Below, piece after piece: positions 47,401 through 58,700 of a DNA stretch of 64,000 nt. Within the stretch, counting starts at the first letter, position 1; every line of letters begins with the position of its first letter. Source of the stretch: Nematostella vectensis. Lineage: Eukaryota; Cnidaria; Anthozoa; Actiniaria; Edwardsiidae. The stretch spans positions 6,616,627 to 6,680,626 of the forward strand of contig NC_064048.1 of assembly GCF_932526225.1 (NCBI RefSeq), given 5' to 3'. Below the pieces are notes generated by a model. It saw only the letters and a list, made by a program, of their open reading frames with translations, was not told where the DNA came from and ran no database searches. Position numbers and translations under genes: made by a program.

Positions 47401-48237
47401 AGGTCCGGGCCGCCTGGGCCACCCCCCTGGCTACGCCCCTGGTTATTTTCTACTAAAACCCTATAGAACAAATAACTTGTGCAACTAATTTTGAAAACAT
47501 TGCAGAAGAACTAAAAACTTTAGTTTCAATAATAATATGACTTGTGAGTTTTTTTTTCATAAACATTTAATATTTCACCTCAGAATCGTGCAAAACTCCT
47601 GCTATCTCTTGGGAAGAGTGTTAATACACCTTATAATCACGGGCAGCTTTTTATTTTATATCGTTGACATAAAGATATAAAATAAAAAGCTGCCCGCTCA
47701 ATTATTTTTGTAGAAATCCGCACAGGAAACATTTGTTTATTTTTACTTGATCTTAGATTTCAAAACTTATCATAAGCTGACATGGATTGCTCTGCATATA
47801 TATATAAAACTACAGAGAGTTATAGACGGCAAAGTTACCATTCATTACAGCCTGGCCTTGATCAAAATAAAGGACATATTTTGTTTCTCCAATGCTTAAA
47901 AGCGTGCTAATTTTAAAAATTATCTCTTGTATCTATATATTTCTAGTATAGAAAATGAATATCAAGTTACAATACGAGGTGAACTTCTTATAAATTATAT
48001 ACAGTATAATCTTAACTAAAGTTAATCTAAACTGCTGCCTTTTTCGCTGTTGTAGTAACAGCTTGTTCCTTTTTGGGTGAGAAACAGTGCAAACTTTCTG
48101 AGCTATCAAAGCTCAGAGGATTAGAGAACTAATCTTATAGGGATTTTTCCTGATAAGGTAGAGCGAATTCCCACAAAAAATGCACAGAAATTACACGATA
48201 AATGTCGACATTCTCAACACTCACCGTAATCCGCCAT
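38449..48237 (-). CDS. GRWD1: GRWD1, glutamate-rich WD40 ribosome-assembly factor
   Basis: WD40 protein of the Rrb1/GRWD1 family: a nucleolar chaperone for ribosomal protein L3 in 60S assembly, also linked in vertebrates to chromatin and replication licensing. Fourteen exons: 48225-48237, 46386-46508, 45816-45892, 45187-45264, 45042-45110, 44809-44920, 44149-44240, 43656-43814, 43277-43320, 42366-42504, 40181-40305, 39820-39894, 39104-39305, 38449-38553; phases agree and give 470 codons (human 446). Visible: acidic/lysine-rich N-terminus (a run of Lys in exon 3), CAF1C-type [18 protein letters not shown], acidic exon 7, then WD repeats with [78 protein letters not shown] and the C-terminus FNIFKTISV. 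The exon 4 donor (GTCAGT) and exon 3 donor (GTTTGT) are weak. Exons 4, 13 and 14 have their edges duplicated in neighbouring DNA. Confidence 0.94.
38640..39103 (-). repeat. Repeat of GRWD1 exon 13 end plus donor (about 90-120 bp units)
   Basis: After the exon 13 donor (ATG|GTAAGA at 39103/39104) four to five units repeat, on the minus strand, a copy of ACCTTGACGTGCCGCCACAA, then TTTATACACATGGTAAGA, then GTTGxCAxCATCCAAC and (CAA)n. Several units keep an intact ATGGTAAGA donor; others have lost it. The encoded source segment is [13 protein letters not shown]. Confidence 0.88.
40430..41505. repeat. Tandem array, about 40-bp units, GRWD1 intron 10
   Basis: Some 19-20 units of AACCTGATTGGCAAATGTTG plus GCTAGGCTTATCTAAGCAAA. 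A family 2 MITE (40491-40732) has inserted inside a unit near the start. On the minus strand each unit contains AATCAGGTTTTTGC, which resembles the acceptor and start of the adjacent exon 11 (CTAG|GTTTTTGCGTC), so an exon-edge origin is possible but not shown. Confidence 0.9.
40491..40732. mobile_element. Palindromic MITE, GTGCACACTAGT termini with CATAACGACATGG (family 2)
   Basis: Left TGGTGCACACTAGT and right ACTAGTGTGCACTA, with long inner inverted arms built from ACATAACGACATGGxC and a central AACATGTTTTTTTGTCGTTAT. It is inserted in the 40-bp array. A second copy is at 59160-59348. Confidence 0.85.
42069..42332. mobile_element. MITE-like element, family 6, abutting GRWD1 exon 10
   Basis: Left AGGTTGTCACTGCAAATGGG and right TTTCGCGCTGATAACCT are approximate inverses, with GGCAGTTCTAAGACC as in 35635-35880. 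Its right end lies only 33 bases from the exon 10 donor. Confidence 0.65.
45265..45600 (-). repeat. Repeat of GRWD1 exon 4 start plus acceptor region (about 117 bp units)
   Basis: Three extra units lie in the intron just upstream of exon 4. On the plus strand CCATCACCTGGCAGAAAAAC with GCAAACAAACA recurs as CCCATCACCTAGCAGAAAAA, CCCATTACCTGGCAAAAAAA and CCATCACCTGGCTCAAAATC. On the minus strand these are copies of the polypyrimidine tract, acceptor and first codons (VFLPGD). The AG at the acceptor is lost in the copies. This is the 3'-splice-site mirror of the donor arrays. Confidence 0.82.
47308..47442. mobile_element. MITE-like element, family 3 copy
   Basis: Left GCGGCATAGCCAGGG and right CCCCTGGCTACGCCCC are approximate inverses, with a G-rich then C-rich interior. 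Confidence 0.6.
47641..47695. ncRNA. Perfect 22-bp-arm hairpin, possible small RNA precursor or element tip
   Basis: Arms 47641-47662 and 47674-47695 are exact reverse complements (GGGCAGCTTTTTATTTTATA begins the first), with an 11-base loop. It lies in GRWD1 intron 1. The arms are A/T-rich, so a collapsed palindromic MITE is the likelier explanation. Perfect pairing over 22 bp would also fit a cnidarian-type miRNA precursor. Confidence 0.35.
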
Positions 48238-48468
48238 CTTGCACGTGCAAACTGGTGGCCGCTGACCACATTGCGCAATTCAAAACAAAATAAATATTTC
48301 TGAAATCTAAAAAAGGGGTATAGACAGGAATAGATTAATTCTTCGCAAAAAGATGCTTATGGGGTGTAGGGAAAGAGTGCCTATTTTACCTTCCTGATAA
48401 AGAATAAATATAAAATAAGACGTGTAAAAGAACTAGTCCCCAGGTCATCTCATTAGATGTAATCCAAG
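48238..48468. promoter_or_regulatory. Bidirectional promoter between GRWD1 and ABT1
   Basis: Start codons of the two divergent genes are 231 bases apart. Both starts sit in AAGATGGCGG, the core of the YY1-type initiator element, one on each strand (48231-48240 and 48466-48475). No TATA box is evident. Shared control of two ribosome-assembly genes is inference from this layout. Confidence 0.65.
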
Positions 48469-51400
48469 ATGGCGGCTACAGTTGATGAAGACAACGTGGA
48501 TCAAAAAACGAAGCCAGGAATCGTATATCTTAGCAGGCTGCCGCCATTCATGAAGCCCGCTAAAATAAGACACACTTTCTCACAGTTTGGTGAAGTCGGA
48601 AGGCTTTTTCTCCAGCCAGAAGGTTAGAAATGTAACCTTTACACAGCGACTTTATTCGTGGCTTGTTTGACTTCTGTTATATCGTGTTGTAGATCCTTCC
48701 GTTCGAAAGAAAAGGAAGAAATTCGGCGGAAGTGGCAAGAAGGCTTTCACAGAAGGATGGGTTGAGTTCAAAGATAAGAGAATCGCGAAGCTTGTGGCTC
48801 GATCCCTAAATAATACACAAATAGGTAGGCAAATATGCAAAATTGTTGGCGACAACACTCGAAATTTGTTAGACAACACTTGTTTCTTTTACTGATTTCC
48901 AGGTGGGAAAAAGAAAAGTTATTACCACGATGATATATGGAATGTCAAATATCTTCCTAAGTTTTTATGGGGGCACCTCAGTGAGAAAATAGGTGAGTAC
49001 CAAACGTCGTTTCTGTCTGCAGTTTTGCACGGTACAATATCAGATTAAAAATTATGCAGTGTGTGGCTATATGAATGATTAGTAATGGTACCATAACAGA
49101 CGTTTTAAATCTGTTAACTTTCAATCCTTTCAATCGATCGAGCTAATACAGAAATAAGGGGCAACAGTTGTGTGCATGCGCCAAGGCGATAGGCAATAAA
49201 ACACAAATAGAAATAAATAAAAATTTAGAAGTAAAAAAAAAAGTTGATAACATGACAAAAAATAACAAACAAAGTATGCAGATGATGCCCGGCAAGATCA
49301 TTACTACAGTATGGGACTGAATGTTTTTTAACATTCCACACATGGATTTGGCATGGATTCTGGGTGGATTTGGCGTAGAGTCCACTCAGTTTCTCCGCTC
49401 ACCTCTGTGGGTTCCACCCACAAAAATCCACGCAAGTTTTGCTCATTAAAAGATTGAATGTACCTTTTTGCCGGATGATGATGAATTCAATACACAGTAA
49501 TACGTTCCTCTGACGAAGTGTTTTCGAAGTTCACGTTGAGAACATCAACTTTTACATGGTTTTGTTGTTTGGTATTAACCCATTGACTCCTGGCTATTTT
49601 TTAGCTGAATTTACAAAAAAACAGACTGAAAACAGATACCTCCCCCCTATTCTGAGTTTTATACAGCCCGTCAAAGTCAAACACAGCTGCACCTAGTCAG
49701 CAGTATCCAAGCTTTCCAACAGTGCTTTGCGGTCCCCACTTTTAATCCCTCGTCGTTGTGCTGAAGCCAGCACAAGTTGATGGTTGCTTGTATTTTTCAT
49801 CAAAAATACAGCTATGAGCATATTGGGAGAGTGTCTCAGGACATCATGAAGTCTATTGGGGCATAATTGAGTGCTTTGCTTATGGATATTTGCAAGCAAA
49901 GGTGGATTCATGATGATTTTTTTTTTTTTTGGCTTTGCCTGGATGAGAAAATAATTTTCTAATGAATCACCACAGCTCTCCTAAATGCTGTCTTTTCTGA
50001 AACCAAATTGATTCCAAAATTGTTTACACTGCTATTCTGGGTCTGTATGACCTGGAATTGATTTGTTTGGCTTCGGGGTGAAAAGACTTATAAAAAACCA
50101 TCTGACTTTGGGGAGAGGAGTGTTGACTGGGCCTTCCCTCGTGAATTTTTTCCCTGGATCTCCCAGAATGCTTTTCAATCCGTAAAGGCATCTTCGTTGT
50201 TTTACAAGCCTTCAAGGAGTGGACATTGTGTTTTGAGGCCATGAAATGAACCTGGAGGTTCAGAATAAAGGTATCTATTTGTGTCTTGAGCTGTGTTTGC
50301 TGATCTCTCTCCCTTTTGTTGTATTTTGAGCGTTTCATTGAGAGGGGTGAAAAACATGGTGACTTGAGGCTATACAAATCTGAAGTGTGGCTTCAGTAGG
50401 CAGACACATACTAATCAGTTTTTTATTTCTTACTGTTCACGATATGACAAAGTAGCTTTCTGATCTGAAGCAGTTTATATTTCCGTAGCACTGTATTATA
50501 GACCGATTTGTTTGTTTGGTTGTTTACATGTTGACGTCTAAATTAATAATAATCGATATTGATCAGCTACACTCATTTGTTATTTTACATTTGAAAATGT
50601 AAAAAAAAAACCTTCACAAGTAAACTCTGATACTTGAGTAACAAATACAGTACAGTACTTGATTGAAATATCTCAGTTACTTGCTTGAGTTAGCTGGTGA
50701 ACATAGACGCTTTGTGTGGCTTGGTATTAAGTGACAGTGAACGTAAATTGTGTTATGATTGGTCTACTTTAATTAATTTTCCAGCATTCGAAAAAGCAGC
50801 AAGAGAACAAAGAATGAGGACTGAAATATCTCAAGCCAAAAAAGATGCAAACTTTTACCTAGAGAGTGTTGAGAAGAGCAAAGCCTTCCAGGCCATGGAG
50901 GACAGAAAGAGGAAGAACAAGGATAAGGTACTGTTAAGCAGATCTTGATCTGGGGAAGAGAGAAGGAGAAAAAATTAAACTGAACAAAGAGATACAGAAC
51001 CTTTAGTGTGATTTTGATGAATGCTATTCTGGATTTTTTCTTATTCTAATTTTTGCTATATAACCTATCAGCTCAATTGGATATAAAAAATTAACAAGCA
51101 ACATAAAATCATCTTTTTGAGAACTGGTTGAGTTAGAGGTGTTTCTTTTCCAATTATTGCATAGCTTGCTTGAAAGCTTTTGGGCTTATGTATGTACTAA
51201 ACAGGTACAAAAATGGAACCCTATTTTACTTTTGATTGTTTAAAAACATTGTCTTTATTCACAGATCCCAGACAAGAGCTTGCGAGCATTCAAGCAACAC
51301 CCAGTCATTGATCAAGAAGAGAGGTCAGCTGAGCCAGCAGCCAAGAAGATAAAGAAATCACACCCGGAAAAGCTAAGCAAAGATTTACTCAGCAAGGTGT

Positions 51401-51849
51401 GTTATACCTATTGTAAGTGCTTTTCATTTCCGAGTGTCAACTGGATTTTGGTGATAAAAGTGATTTTGCGGTTACTGTATAAAAGCCATTGCTGTAGACT
51501 GTCAACCAATGAAAAGTACTGAAAAGTTCCAGGCAAAAAATGAACAATGAACTTTGGGAATTTTTTTACTTCCGAGCCTCTTTTGGGTTGTGTTATTGTG
51601 TACTGTACCGGCTAATGTATGTATCACGTTGATAAGCCATTGTTGACGCATGACATAGTTCTGGACCCACTTTTGCTCTTTTTTTTCTTCTGAGTTAAAT
51701 TTGTATACATGACCAATGGTTTTGCTTGTCTGTTGTAGCTAATTTGCCATTAAAAAAAACAGTTTTGGAAGGCATCAAGCAATTTTACAAGCATTTTGCA
51801 TTGTTTTTTTTTTCTTTTTCAGATTTTCACAGCAGGTACAAAAAGGTGA
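48469..51849 (+). CDS. ABT1: ABT1/ESF2, nucleolar RRM protein of the small-subunit processome
   Basis: Activator of basal transcription 1 family; yeast Esf2 acts in early 18S pre-rRNA processing within the SSU processome and stimulates Dbp8. Six exons: 48469-48622, 48693-48824, 48903-48992, 50785-50927, 51265-51396, 51823-51849; 225 codons (human about 272, with longer N- and C-termini). Visible: [19 protein letters not shown] and [13 protein letters not shown] (RRM core, residues about 16-54), basic [34 protein letters not shown], the diagnostic [20 protein letters not shown], then a charged helical segment [20 protein letters not shown] and a basic tail ending [12 protein letters not shown]. 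The exon 1 donor is GTTAGA. AATAAA follows at 52084. Confidence 0.94.
49574..49790. repeat. Dispersed repeat, longer relative of 37868-38000
   Basis: It lies in ABT1 intron 3. It shares CTGGCTATTTTTTAG, CAAACACAGCTGCACCTAGT and TATCCAAGCTTTCCAACAGT with the earlier copy. Confidence 0.7.
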
Positions 51850-52083
51850 TGTTCTGAATATCATACAGTAGATATAGAACAAATGATAGCAATTTTGTAA
51901 ATATGTTTTCATTATATGTTTGTGGACTTTTCCTAAAGCTGACTTTTTTATGATAGAGAAATACATGTAATGTCCTACTATATAGAATACGTTTTTAGAT
52001 ACAGGCAGATTGGTCTTGCTGTAAATATTGCTACTATATCAACATCTGCATCTGTTTGTAAAGCACCAGTACTTCCTATAGGA

Positions 52084-52089
52084 AATAAA
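52084..52089 (+). terminator. Candidate ABT1 polyadenylation signal AATAAA
   Basis: Located 235 bases after the ABT1 stop, in GGAAATAAAG. Confidence 0.55.
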
Positions 52090-52259
52090 GAAAAATATTA
52101 ATAACAAGATGGCAAAGAAGTATCATTGGTTTATTGTTCCAAATGCCAAACATTTTAGTGTGAAAATGACAGTGACTGTTAAAGTCCAGTTTCAATTCAA
52201 ATGTGCCCGCTAGTCATTAAAGACTTAGGTTGGGTAATAGTTGTCTTTCATGAGGTGGA

Positions 52260-53016
52260 CGTACTTGTCGACTTACATGGGGTACTCGTTGACTTGCATG
52301 GGGTGCTTGTTGACTTACAGGGGTTACTTGTTGACTTACATGGGGTACTTGTTGACTTACATGGGTTACTTGTTGTCTTACATGGGATACTTGTTGATTT
52401 ACATGGGGTACTTGTTGTCTTACATGGGGTACTTGTTGACTTACATGGGGTACTTGTTGACGTACATGGGATACTTGTTGACTTACATGGGGTACTTGTT
52501 GACTTACATGGGGTACTTGTTGACTTACATGGGGTACTCGTTGACTTACAGGGGATACTCGTTGACTTACATGGGATACTTGTTGACTTACATGGGGTAC
52601 TTGTTGACTTACATGGGGTACTTGTTGACTTACATGGGATACTTGTTGACTTACATGGGATACTTGTTGACTTACAGGGGATACTTGTTGACTTACATGG
52701 GGTACTTGTTGACTTGGGGTACTTGTTGACTTACATGGGGTACTTGTTGACTTACATGGGATACTTGTTGACTTACATGGGATACTTGTTGACTTACAGG
52801 GGGTTCTTGTTGACTTACATGGGGTACTTGTTGACTTACATGGGGTACTTGTTGACTTACATGGGGTACTTGTCGACTTACATGTGGTACTTGTTGACTT
52901 ACATGGGGTACTTGTTGCCTTAGTGGGTTGGGTACTTGTTGACTAATGTTGGGTGTATACTTGAATTCTTGTGGGGTGTATCCTTGTTGACTAACATAGG
53001 GTACTTGTTGACTTAC
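52260..53016. repeat. 21-bp minisatellite, about 32 regular units plus a decayed edge
   Basis: The unit is GGGGTACTTGTTGACTTACA plus T. Variants GGGA and CAGG are interspersed, suggesting higher-order blocks. The 21-base period keeps ORFs open on both strands, but the peptides are simple 7-residue repeats and not credible genes. On the minus strand each unit contains CATGTAAGT, a strong donor match, and the array begins next to CCCCAC|GTAAGT at 53016, so it may be another exon-edge array for an unrecognised minus-strand exon. Confidence 0.93.
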
Positions 53017-53277
53017 GTGGGGTATTTGCGACCTGTCTTTCGTAGTTTCCAATGCGTTTCAGTCACGCGATGTTTCCCGTCTGTTGCGTGAGACACGCTC
53101 AAGTAGAGAAGCGCCCGAGTCACGTGACGTCTCGCCTGCTGGTATACAAATAGGGGAATGCGGAGGTTTATAAGACAGGAAAGTCCAATGTACAGAGCTG
53201 ACCGTACACAGATCTTCCCTGAAGTCCTTGTCGTGTTACCCGAAAATACGGCCACGACTCGCTCGAGGCTGATTTTT

Positions 53278-53331
53278 CGCTATAAAAACACCGGGTAAAC
53301 GCAGGCTATGTTACCCGGTGTTTTTATAGCG
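53278..53331. repeat. Perfect inverted repeat, 21-bp arms, fused family 1 ends
   Basis: Arms 53278-53298 and 53311-53331 are exact reverse complements containing AACACCGGGTAA / TTACCCGGTGTT, separated by 12 bases. The motif is the terminus of the family 1 MITE. Flanking GGCCACGACTCG also belongs to that family, so this looks like two ends joined head to head. Confidence 0.8.
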
Positions 53332-55766
53332 GGCCGAGAATGCCGTTTTGATGACATCTTCCGGTCAATTTCGAAATGCTGCTTTCCTTCTGGCACCGAA
53401 TCCCGCTAGAATTTTAGCTTAATATCTAATTGTAATGCATGTATAGTTGTTTATTGGTAACTGCCACTTCAGGTCTACATAGCTTTTTGTATTTGTTGTC
53501 TAAGTTGAAAGAAAAAAATGTGTTCATAAAGTAAAGGCCCAATAAAGCTAAATAAATAAGAACTGACCATACCTTCATGCGTTGATATCGCAGATGCCAG
53601 TAGCACAATGATTAATAGAAAGAATACCAGACTTTGGGCTTATAAACCCATGGTTGTATTTGCTTTGCGTCTTACCGAGAAGTGTGAGTTGTGTTGAGGG
53701 TAACTTCCAGGTGTGTTATATAAGGATGGTGCTCTCTAGTGCAAAGACCAGGTGTTAATTTGTCTTGTCGGTTGAATATTGTAAGGTAAAGAAATGGACT
53801 GATGTTTATTAGCGTCAAAGACTTGAAAGCTTTTAAAGGTAAAAGCCCGTTTGTTAGAATATACGCTAGTGATTGCAGACATAGGCAAATTTTTTTTTGT
53901 ACACCAGAAATACTGAAACATCCGAACCCCAAGACTCTTATATGAAAGCTCGCCCAACTAGACCCGTTAAACATCCTCCGTTACCCGTAGTCCTGTCCCA
54001 TCTGGGTTCGATTTCCAGCTTGTTTCTGCGAGCCCACGTGTACCTCTATCAGCATTACTGGGGCCAATGAGGCCTAGCAACGGCTGAAAATAGAGCCCAC
54101 AGTATGTCCCTTTAGGAGGGGGGCGTAAGGTTGTGGTGATGCGGTTTTGCCTAAAATCTGGCGCGGTTTATCGTTTTTTATTCCTCGTTATTGCATTTTC
54201 TCTAGACTGCGTTCTTTACGGTTATTGACTTGTTTTGCAGTTTCTGTGGGTTTTTCCTGCGGTTTCTGTGCGTTTTTTCTGTGAGATTTTGCGGTTTCCG
54301 TACATCCCTATTCAAGTACTTTTTGTATATTTTCCTTTCCTCGATAACCAAAGAGCCCTGGTCAGCCACGCATTTATCATCGAAAAAGGCCCTCAACCTA
54401 TTTCTGAAGACAAATCATTAGAAGAGACATCAAGGTAGCCACCTGTAAAGTATCTGGCAACATTTACCCGAAATCAGCCGATGAGAAATCCACGCAGTAT
54501 TTTTTACTGGGATGACAAAATGGCACCTAGCATAGACGTAAATCAAGATGGCTCTTATTTTCGCTTCAAATAAAATTCTTGCTTGTGCAAAAGGCGGAAA
54601 GATTGAATGCAATGGACACATACTCTGTGTACATTAGGGAGGTACTCAAAAGCCACATTATACTGCGGTCTATTAACACATGACGCCGTGCTTTCAAGTC
54701 TTTGTGCACTTTTAATTTGCTAGATCGATGCTTTCATCTGATACAACCACCTATTCCAAAAAAAAATTAAAAGAACAAAAGAAATACTCATATAAAAGAA
54801 GCCTTCTATAAAAGCCCAACAATTCATGCTTTTACTTTCATAAGCCTCAGCTCTGTCTATTTTGCAACCGCTCTTGTTAGAGACAACTCAAAGGTATAAA
54901 TTCCTAATTTATAGAGCACTAAACAAGGCGATGACAGGGCAACTCGAGCTATAGCTTCCTCCGAATTGCTTAAAACGCTAAATCCCTTAGAAAACAAATA
55001 CTAGAGACCCTCAATCCCGCCCCGAATCTCGGCGTTTTTTACGGAAGTCTCGGACTCTCGGGAGTCTCGTTTTTTTTTTTTTTTGTTTCGCTTTTGTTCA
55101 AAATTTTAGGGGTCTCGAAGCCTCGTTATTTTTAACGGCAACTATAGCTACTGAAACAAGATTGCATTGTAACTCTACTTATTTTTCAAATGATTTATGA
55201 CATACCTCGAGTAAGTTATCCGAAAACAAGCTCGAGAAAAAAAGCTTGGGTCGATTGTTTTTAAGAGGCCGGAAAAATCTCGGGGTCAGATTCCGAAAAT
55301 TTCGCGGGTCTCGGCTCCTCGGCAAGTCTTCGATTTACCCATCGCTACCCCTTAACGCTACTCCAACGAGCCGCCTTACACATATAAAGATCATGACATC
55401 AAGTGATTAGCATTTGTTTGTGTCGCTGTGAAGAGATTGCGTGATGTGAAAGTGTGACCGCGGGAAATAGGTTCACATTGCAAACACGTTTCAGTAATGA
55501 CACACTCACTGAGTGACATGTTCGCAATGTCAGTTTTCATACGCCAGTTCCGTACTCACGCGATGACGTCAAAATCAGCCAATCACACGCCACCGTCTGA
55601 GGTCACAGCCAATCAGAGTTGTCAAATATCCCAGTAAAATCACTTTACGTTTCGAGCCTACATAGATGGGTTTCAATAAATTAGCGACAAGAACGCCGCA
55701 TAGATTAGATCCAATACTTCGACAAACCAGACAACATCAATATTTTTGGAATAAACCTTACTAAAA
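53332..55766. other. Intergenic region between ABT1 and the SLC6 gene
   Basis: No exon was recognised. Near 54230-54300 a GCGGTTTCTGTGxGTTTTT motif is repeated about four times. A dispersed TCTCG-rich repeat lies at 55015-55345. The last few hundred bases are probably the SLC6 promoter and 5' UTR. Small ORFs here look random. Confidence 0.45.
55015..55345. repeat. Dispersed TCTCG/CGAGA-rich repeat, inverted relative at 59530-59945
   Basis: It contains GTCTCGGACTCTCGGG, GAGTCTCG, GTCTCGAAGCCTCG and ends near ACCCATCGCTACCCC. The locus at 59530-59945 carries the inverse words (CCGAGACTTGCCGAG, CCGAGACTCCGAGACC) and ends CCAATCGCTACCCC. Similar words occur near 26790-26890. A non-autonomous element family is likely. 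Confidence 0.55.
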
Positions 55767-58700
55767 ATGGCTGAAAAAGCAGAACAGGGTGTCCAGCCTG
55801 TACTTTTACTTAAAGTGACCCCCAGTACAACACCCCTTTTCGATTCAATCGAAATGTGCAACGTGGATACTGAGAGCCGGTCCTCTGCCGGCTCGGATTC
55901 GAAGAAACTAAGCGATGATTGTCCCGAAGTTGTAGTAGTGGATGAAAGAGAAAAATGGGGGAGCAAAATGGACTTTCTTCTCTCGTGTGTTGGCTATGCC
56001 GTGGGTCTGGGCAATGTCTGGAGATTTCCCTATCTCTGTTACTCAAATGGTGGAGGTAAGAATGGGTTCATTCGGGAATTTCTAGTTTTTTTCCGGTTAC
56101 AAAACCCGCCTTGTTCTCAGACATAAAACGACGTCTGTCTAAAGATGCTCGCTAAATCTGATGGGAAGGATGAAGGCTGCGCTAATTTTATTATTTAGCC
56201 GAAATGATTTTCATTTACTATTACTTTAGCAATGTGCCTATCATATGGTTTGTTTGTTATACGCAAAATTCATTCAGTAACTCACGTAATTTTGCCACCC
56301 CTGTTGACGCTATTGACTGAATAAATTGAATTATATTGAGTCGAGATTGAAACCTCTTTCTTAAACCAGAGTAAATCTGGCTGAAATGCTTGCTATGAAT
56401 TCAGATGCGTATCAAATTACCCATCCGTTTTTTTGCCGGCGCGCGCTTAGACCTATTCGATCGCTTAGACCAAAGCCATCGGTCTATCATGGTCTTAAAC
56501 CGGTTTGGGCAGTTTTGCGCGCAGAGCAAGGACCGCTGAAATCCCCACTAAACGAAACCCTCCAAGATTTTGAGCCTTCTACGGTAGCACTTTGGGAACA
56601 CGTTTTTTCTCCACAGCGGAAATATATCAAATATATATGGTCACATGTGGTACGTTCCATAACACTCCCACTTTGAATGATTGATTCCTAGAAAATTATC
56701 AGTTTCGTTCAACAGAAATATTTATTCTGTGGACGAAAGTATTTTCTCTTATTTCGTGCCTCTGCATAGCTTTCTTGGTGGGAAGGCACGTCACCAGACA
56801 TATATCAGCTCAATAAAATTTCTAGTTGTGGTGACCTTTGGTCCAACATTTAAGGCTGCCTTTAATTCGCGTCTAACGCTAGCTGTGAGTCAAATGACTC
56901 CGGATGCTTCTCGGGGGGAAAACCAAATATTTGCTTCAGTCCGGGTGGTTTGGTTAGGCCCTAGGCAATGCCGGCGAAATCTGAGTAGATGAGAAGCCTT
57001 TCTGCTGATACATATAGAAACACTACTGTTTGTAATTTAGTGTTTCTTTTCCACCGGCGCTCTCAATAGATCCTTGTAGACGCTTGGATAGACTACGTAT
57101 ATTTCGTTATTGTTATTATCTTTTGATATGAATGCCTTTTTCGGAGATTATTTGAGTGGTATTTCAGCACCGTGGGGCTTTGTTCCCCATGGGTCATGCC
57201 TTAGAGCATGTTATTATTTCGTCTAGGAACAGAAGGTAACTCTGATATGGTCTGATAGCCTGAAACCTCGATAGGTCGAAACTCTCCGAAGAAAAGAACA
57301 GTTCTAAGGCATTCTAAATTACAAAATCGAATTGTGCTCATTATTATTACCTTATTATTGCTATTGATCTAGTGTAATTCTCTCCCTAAAAATTCATTGG
57401 TATTATATTCTTGTATATACACTAAAGTTTAAGAACATCGTTAAAAACATAATTATTCAGCCTTAAAATGTCCCGAGAATAAGAACGGCCTAGCCTCAAA
57501 TAGAAAAAGGGCGTAATCGATAGCTTTTATAGCTGTGCGTGGTCGGAAGACCGTTCGCTTTAAAAGTCATCTAGATCTTTTGATATGCATTCTAGCGCTA
57601 AGTACGTGTATCAGTTCCTTTGATCTGCGAGTGTGACGGTATTCAGTTTACCAGATTGGTCTCGAATGTTTATTCTTTTCAGAAGAATGTAAATTCTGCA
57701 CATTTTCCCGCCGAAGGACTCTACAAAAATCAGCTTGAATATATCAATCAATTTCAAACTCCGAGGCAAACAAACGAAAAGTTTGCTACATATCCACATT
57801 TACTAGTATCTCTCTGTCGCTGACCCGATATCAGTAAAGATATAATATCTATAAGTAAACCTGTTAACAGGTAACAGGTTGCTTCTTGTTTTAAAAACAT
57901 TAAGTTGTCATTAACGACGTGAATTTTCATAAGATTAAAACTGTTTACTTTGTAAGAGTAAATTTGCATTTTGGAGTTGGCTCTACGGCGTTATTTTCTT
58001 ATTTTTGTTTAGAATAGACTCCTACTTTGTTTACTTATCTAAGGCCTGTGTTTGTACTATCCGCCAGCGCAAAGGAATAATAAAAATTGTTTCGGCGTGT
58101 ATCATGTGAAATATGTTGGATCATTTTGCTATAATTAGAAATAAATAAGCTTGTCTGTTTGTCTGGGTCTGAAGCCTTTCCAACAACGCTTCCACATAAT
58201 CAACCCTTTATAGAGGGTTTCAATTGAGATGCCTGACCTACAGTTAAAATCAGGTGATTTTACCTTAAACGCTTGAAACGTTTTTCAGCATCTTTATAAT
58301 GCGGCTAGGGGTTATTTATTATTTGCTATTTATTATATTAAGCACCAGATTTTCTTGCTAATCAAAGTCTCTTCATCCATTTGCAGCCTCATTTCTTTTG
58401 CCCTATATCCTGATGTTGGCGTTCAATGGCGTGCCATTGTTCTTTATGGAGCTTGCTCTTGGCCAGTACTTGAGCTTGGGGCCCATCGGAGTTTGGACCG
58501 CTATGTGTCCTATGTCGCGAGGTAAGAGACCTTCACCAGCCGCCCCCCCCCCCTCCCCCAAAAAAATACATAAATAAAAATAAAAATAAAAACTGAAGTT
58601 TTCCGCACGTTCCTGGGAATTTAAAGCAACTACGGCGGCGGCGGCAAAAAGAACGTAACCCCCAAAAAAGCTTTCATGCTTTGCGCACAATTCAAAACTA

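Larger units (their letters stand above)
46509..48224 (-). other. GRWD1 intron 1
   Basis: No further exon was seen. It contains a family 3 MITE (47308-47442), a perfect hairpin (47641-47695), several AAACATTTGAATGTTTAG-like words near 46720-47070, and an imperfect pair of TAGAGGGCAAGxTACCATTC segments that also occur near 45650 and 47825. Confidence 0.5.

Noticed and set aside
52201-52923. 240-codon ORF of VLVDLHG repeats, plus a shifted LLTYMGY ORF and a minus-strand QQVPHVS ORF
   Set aside because: Pure 21-bp tandem repeat, open in several frames on both strands, with no flanking gene structure.
56386-56992. Two ORFs of about 100 codons in SLC6 intron 1
   Set aside because: No family resemblance, no splice context, and composition like the surrounding intron.
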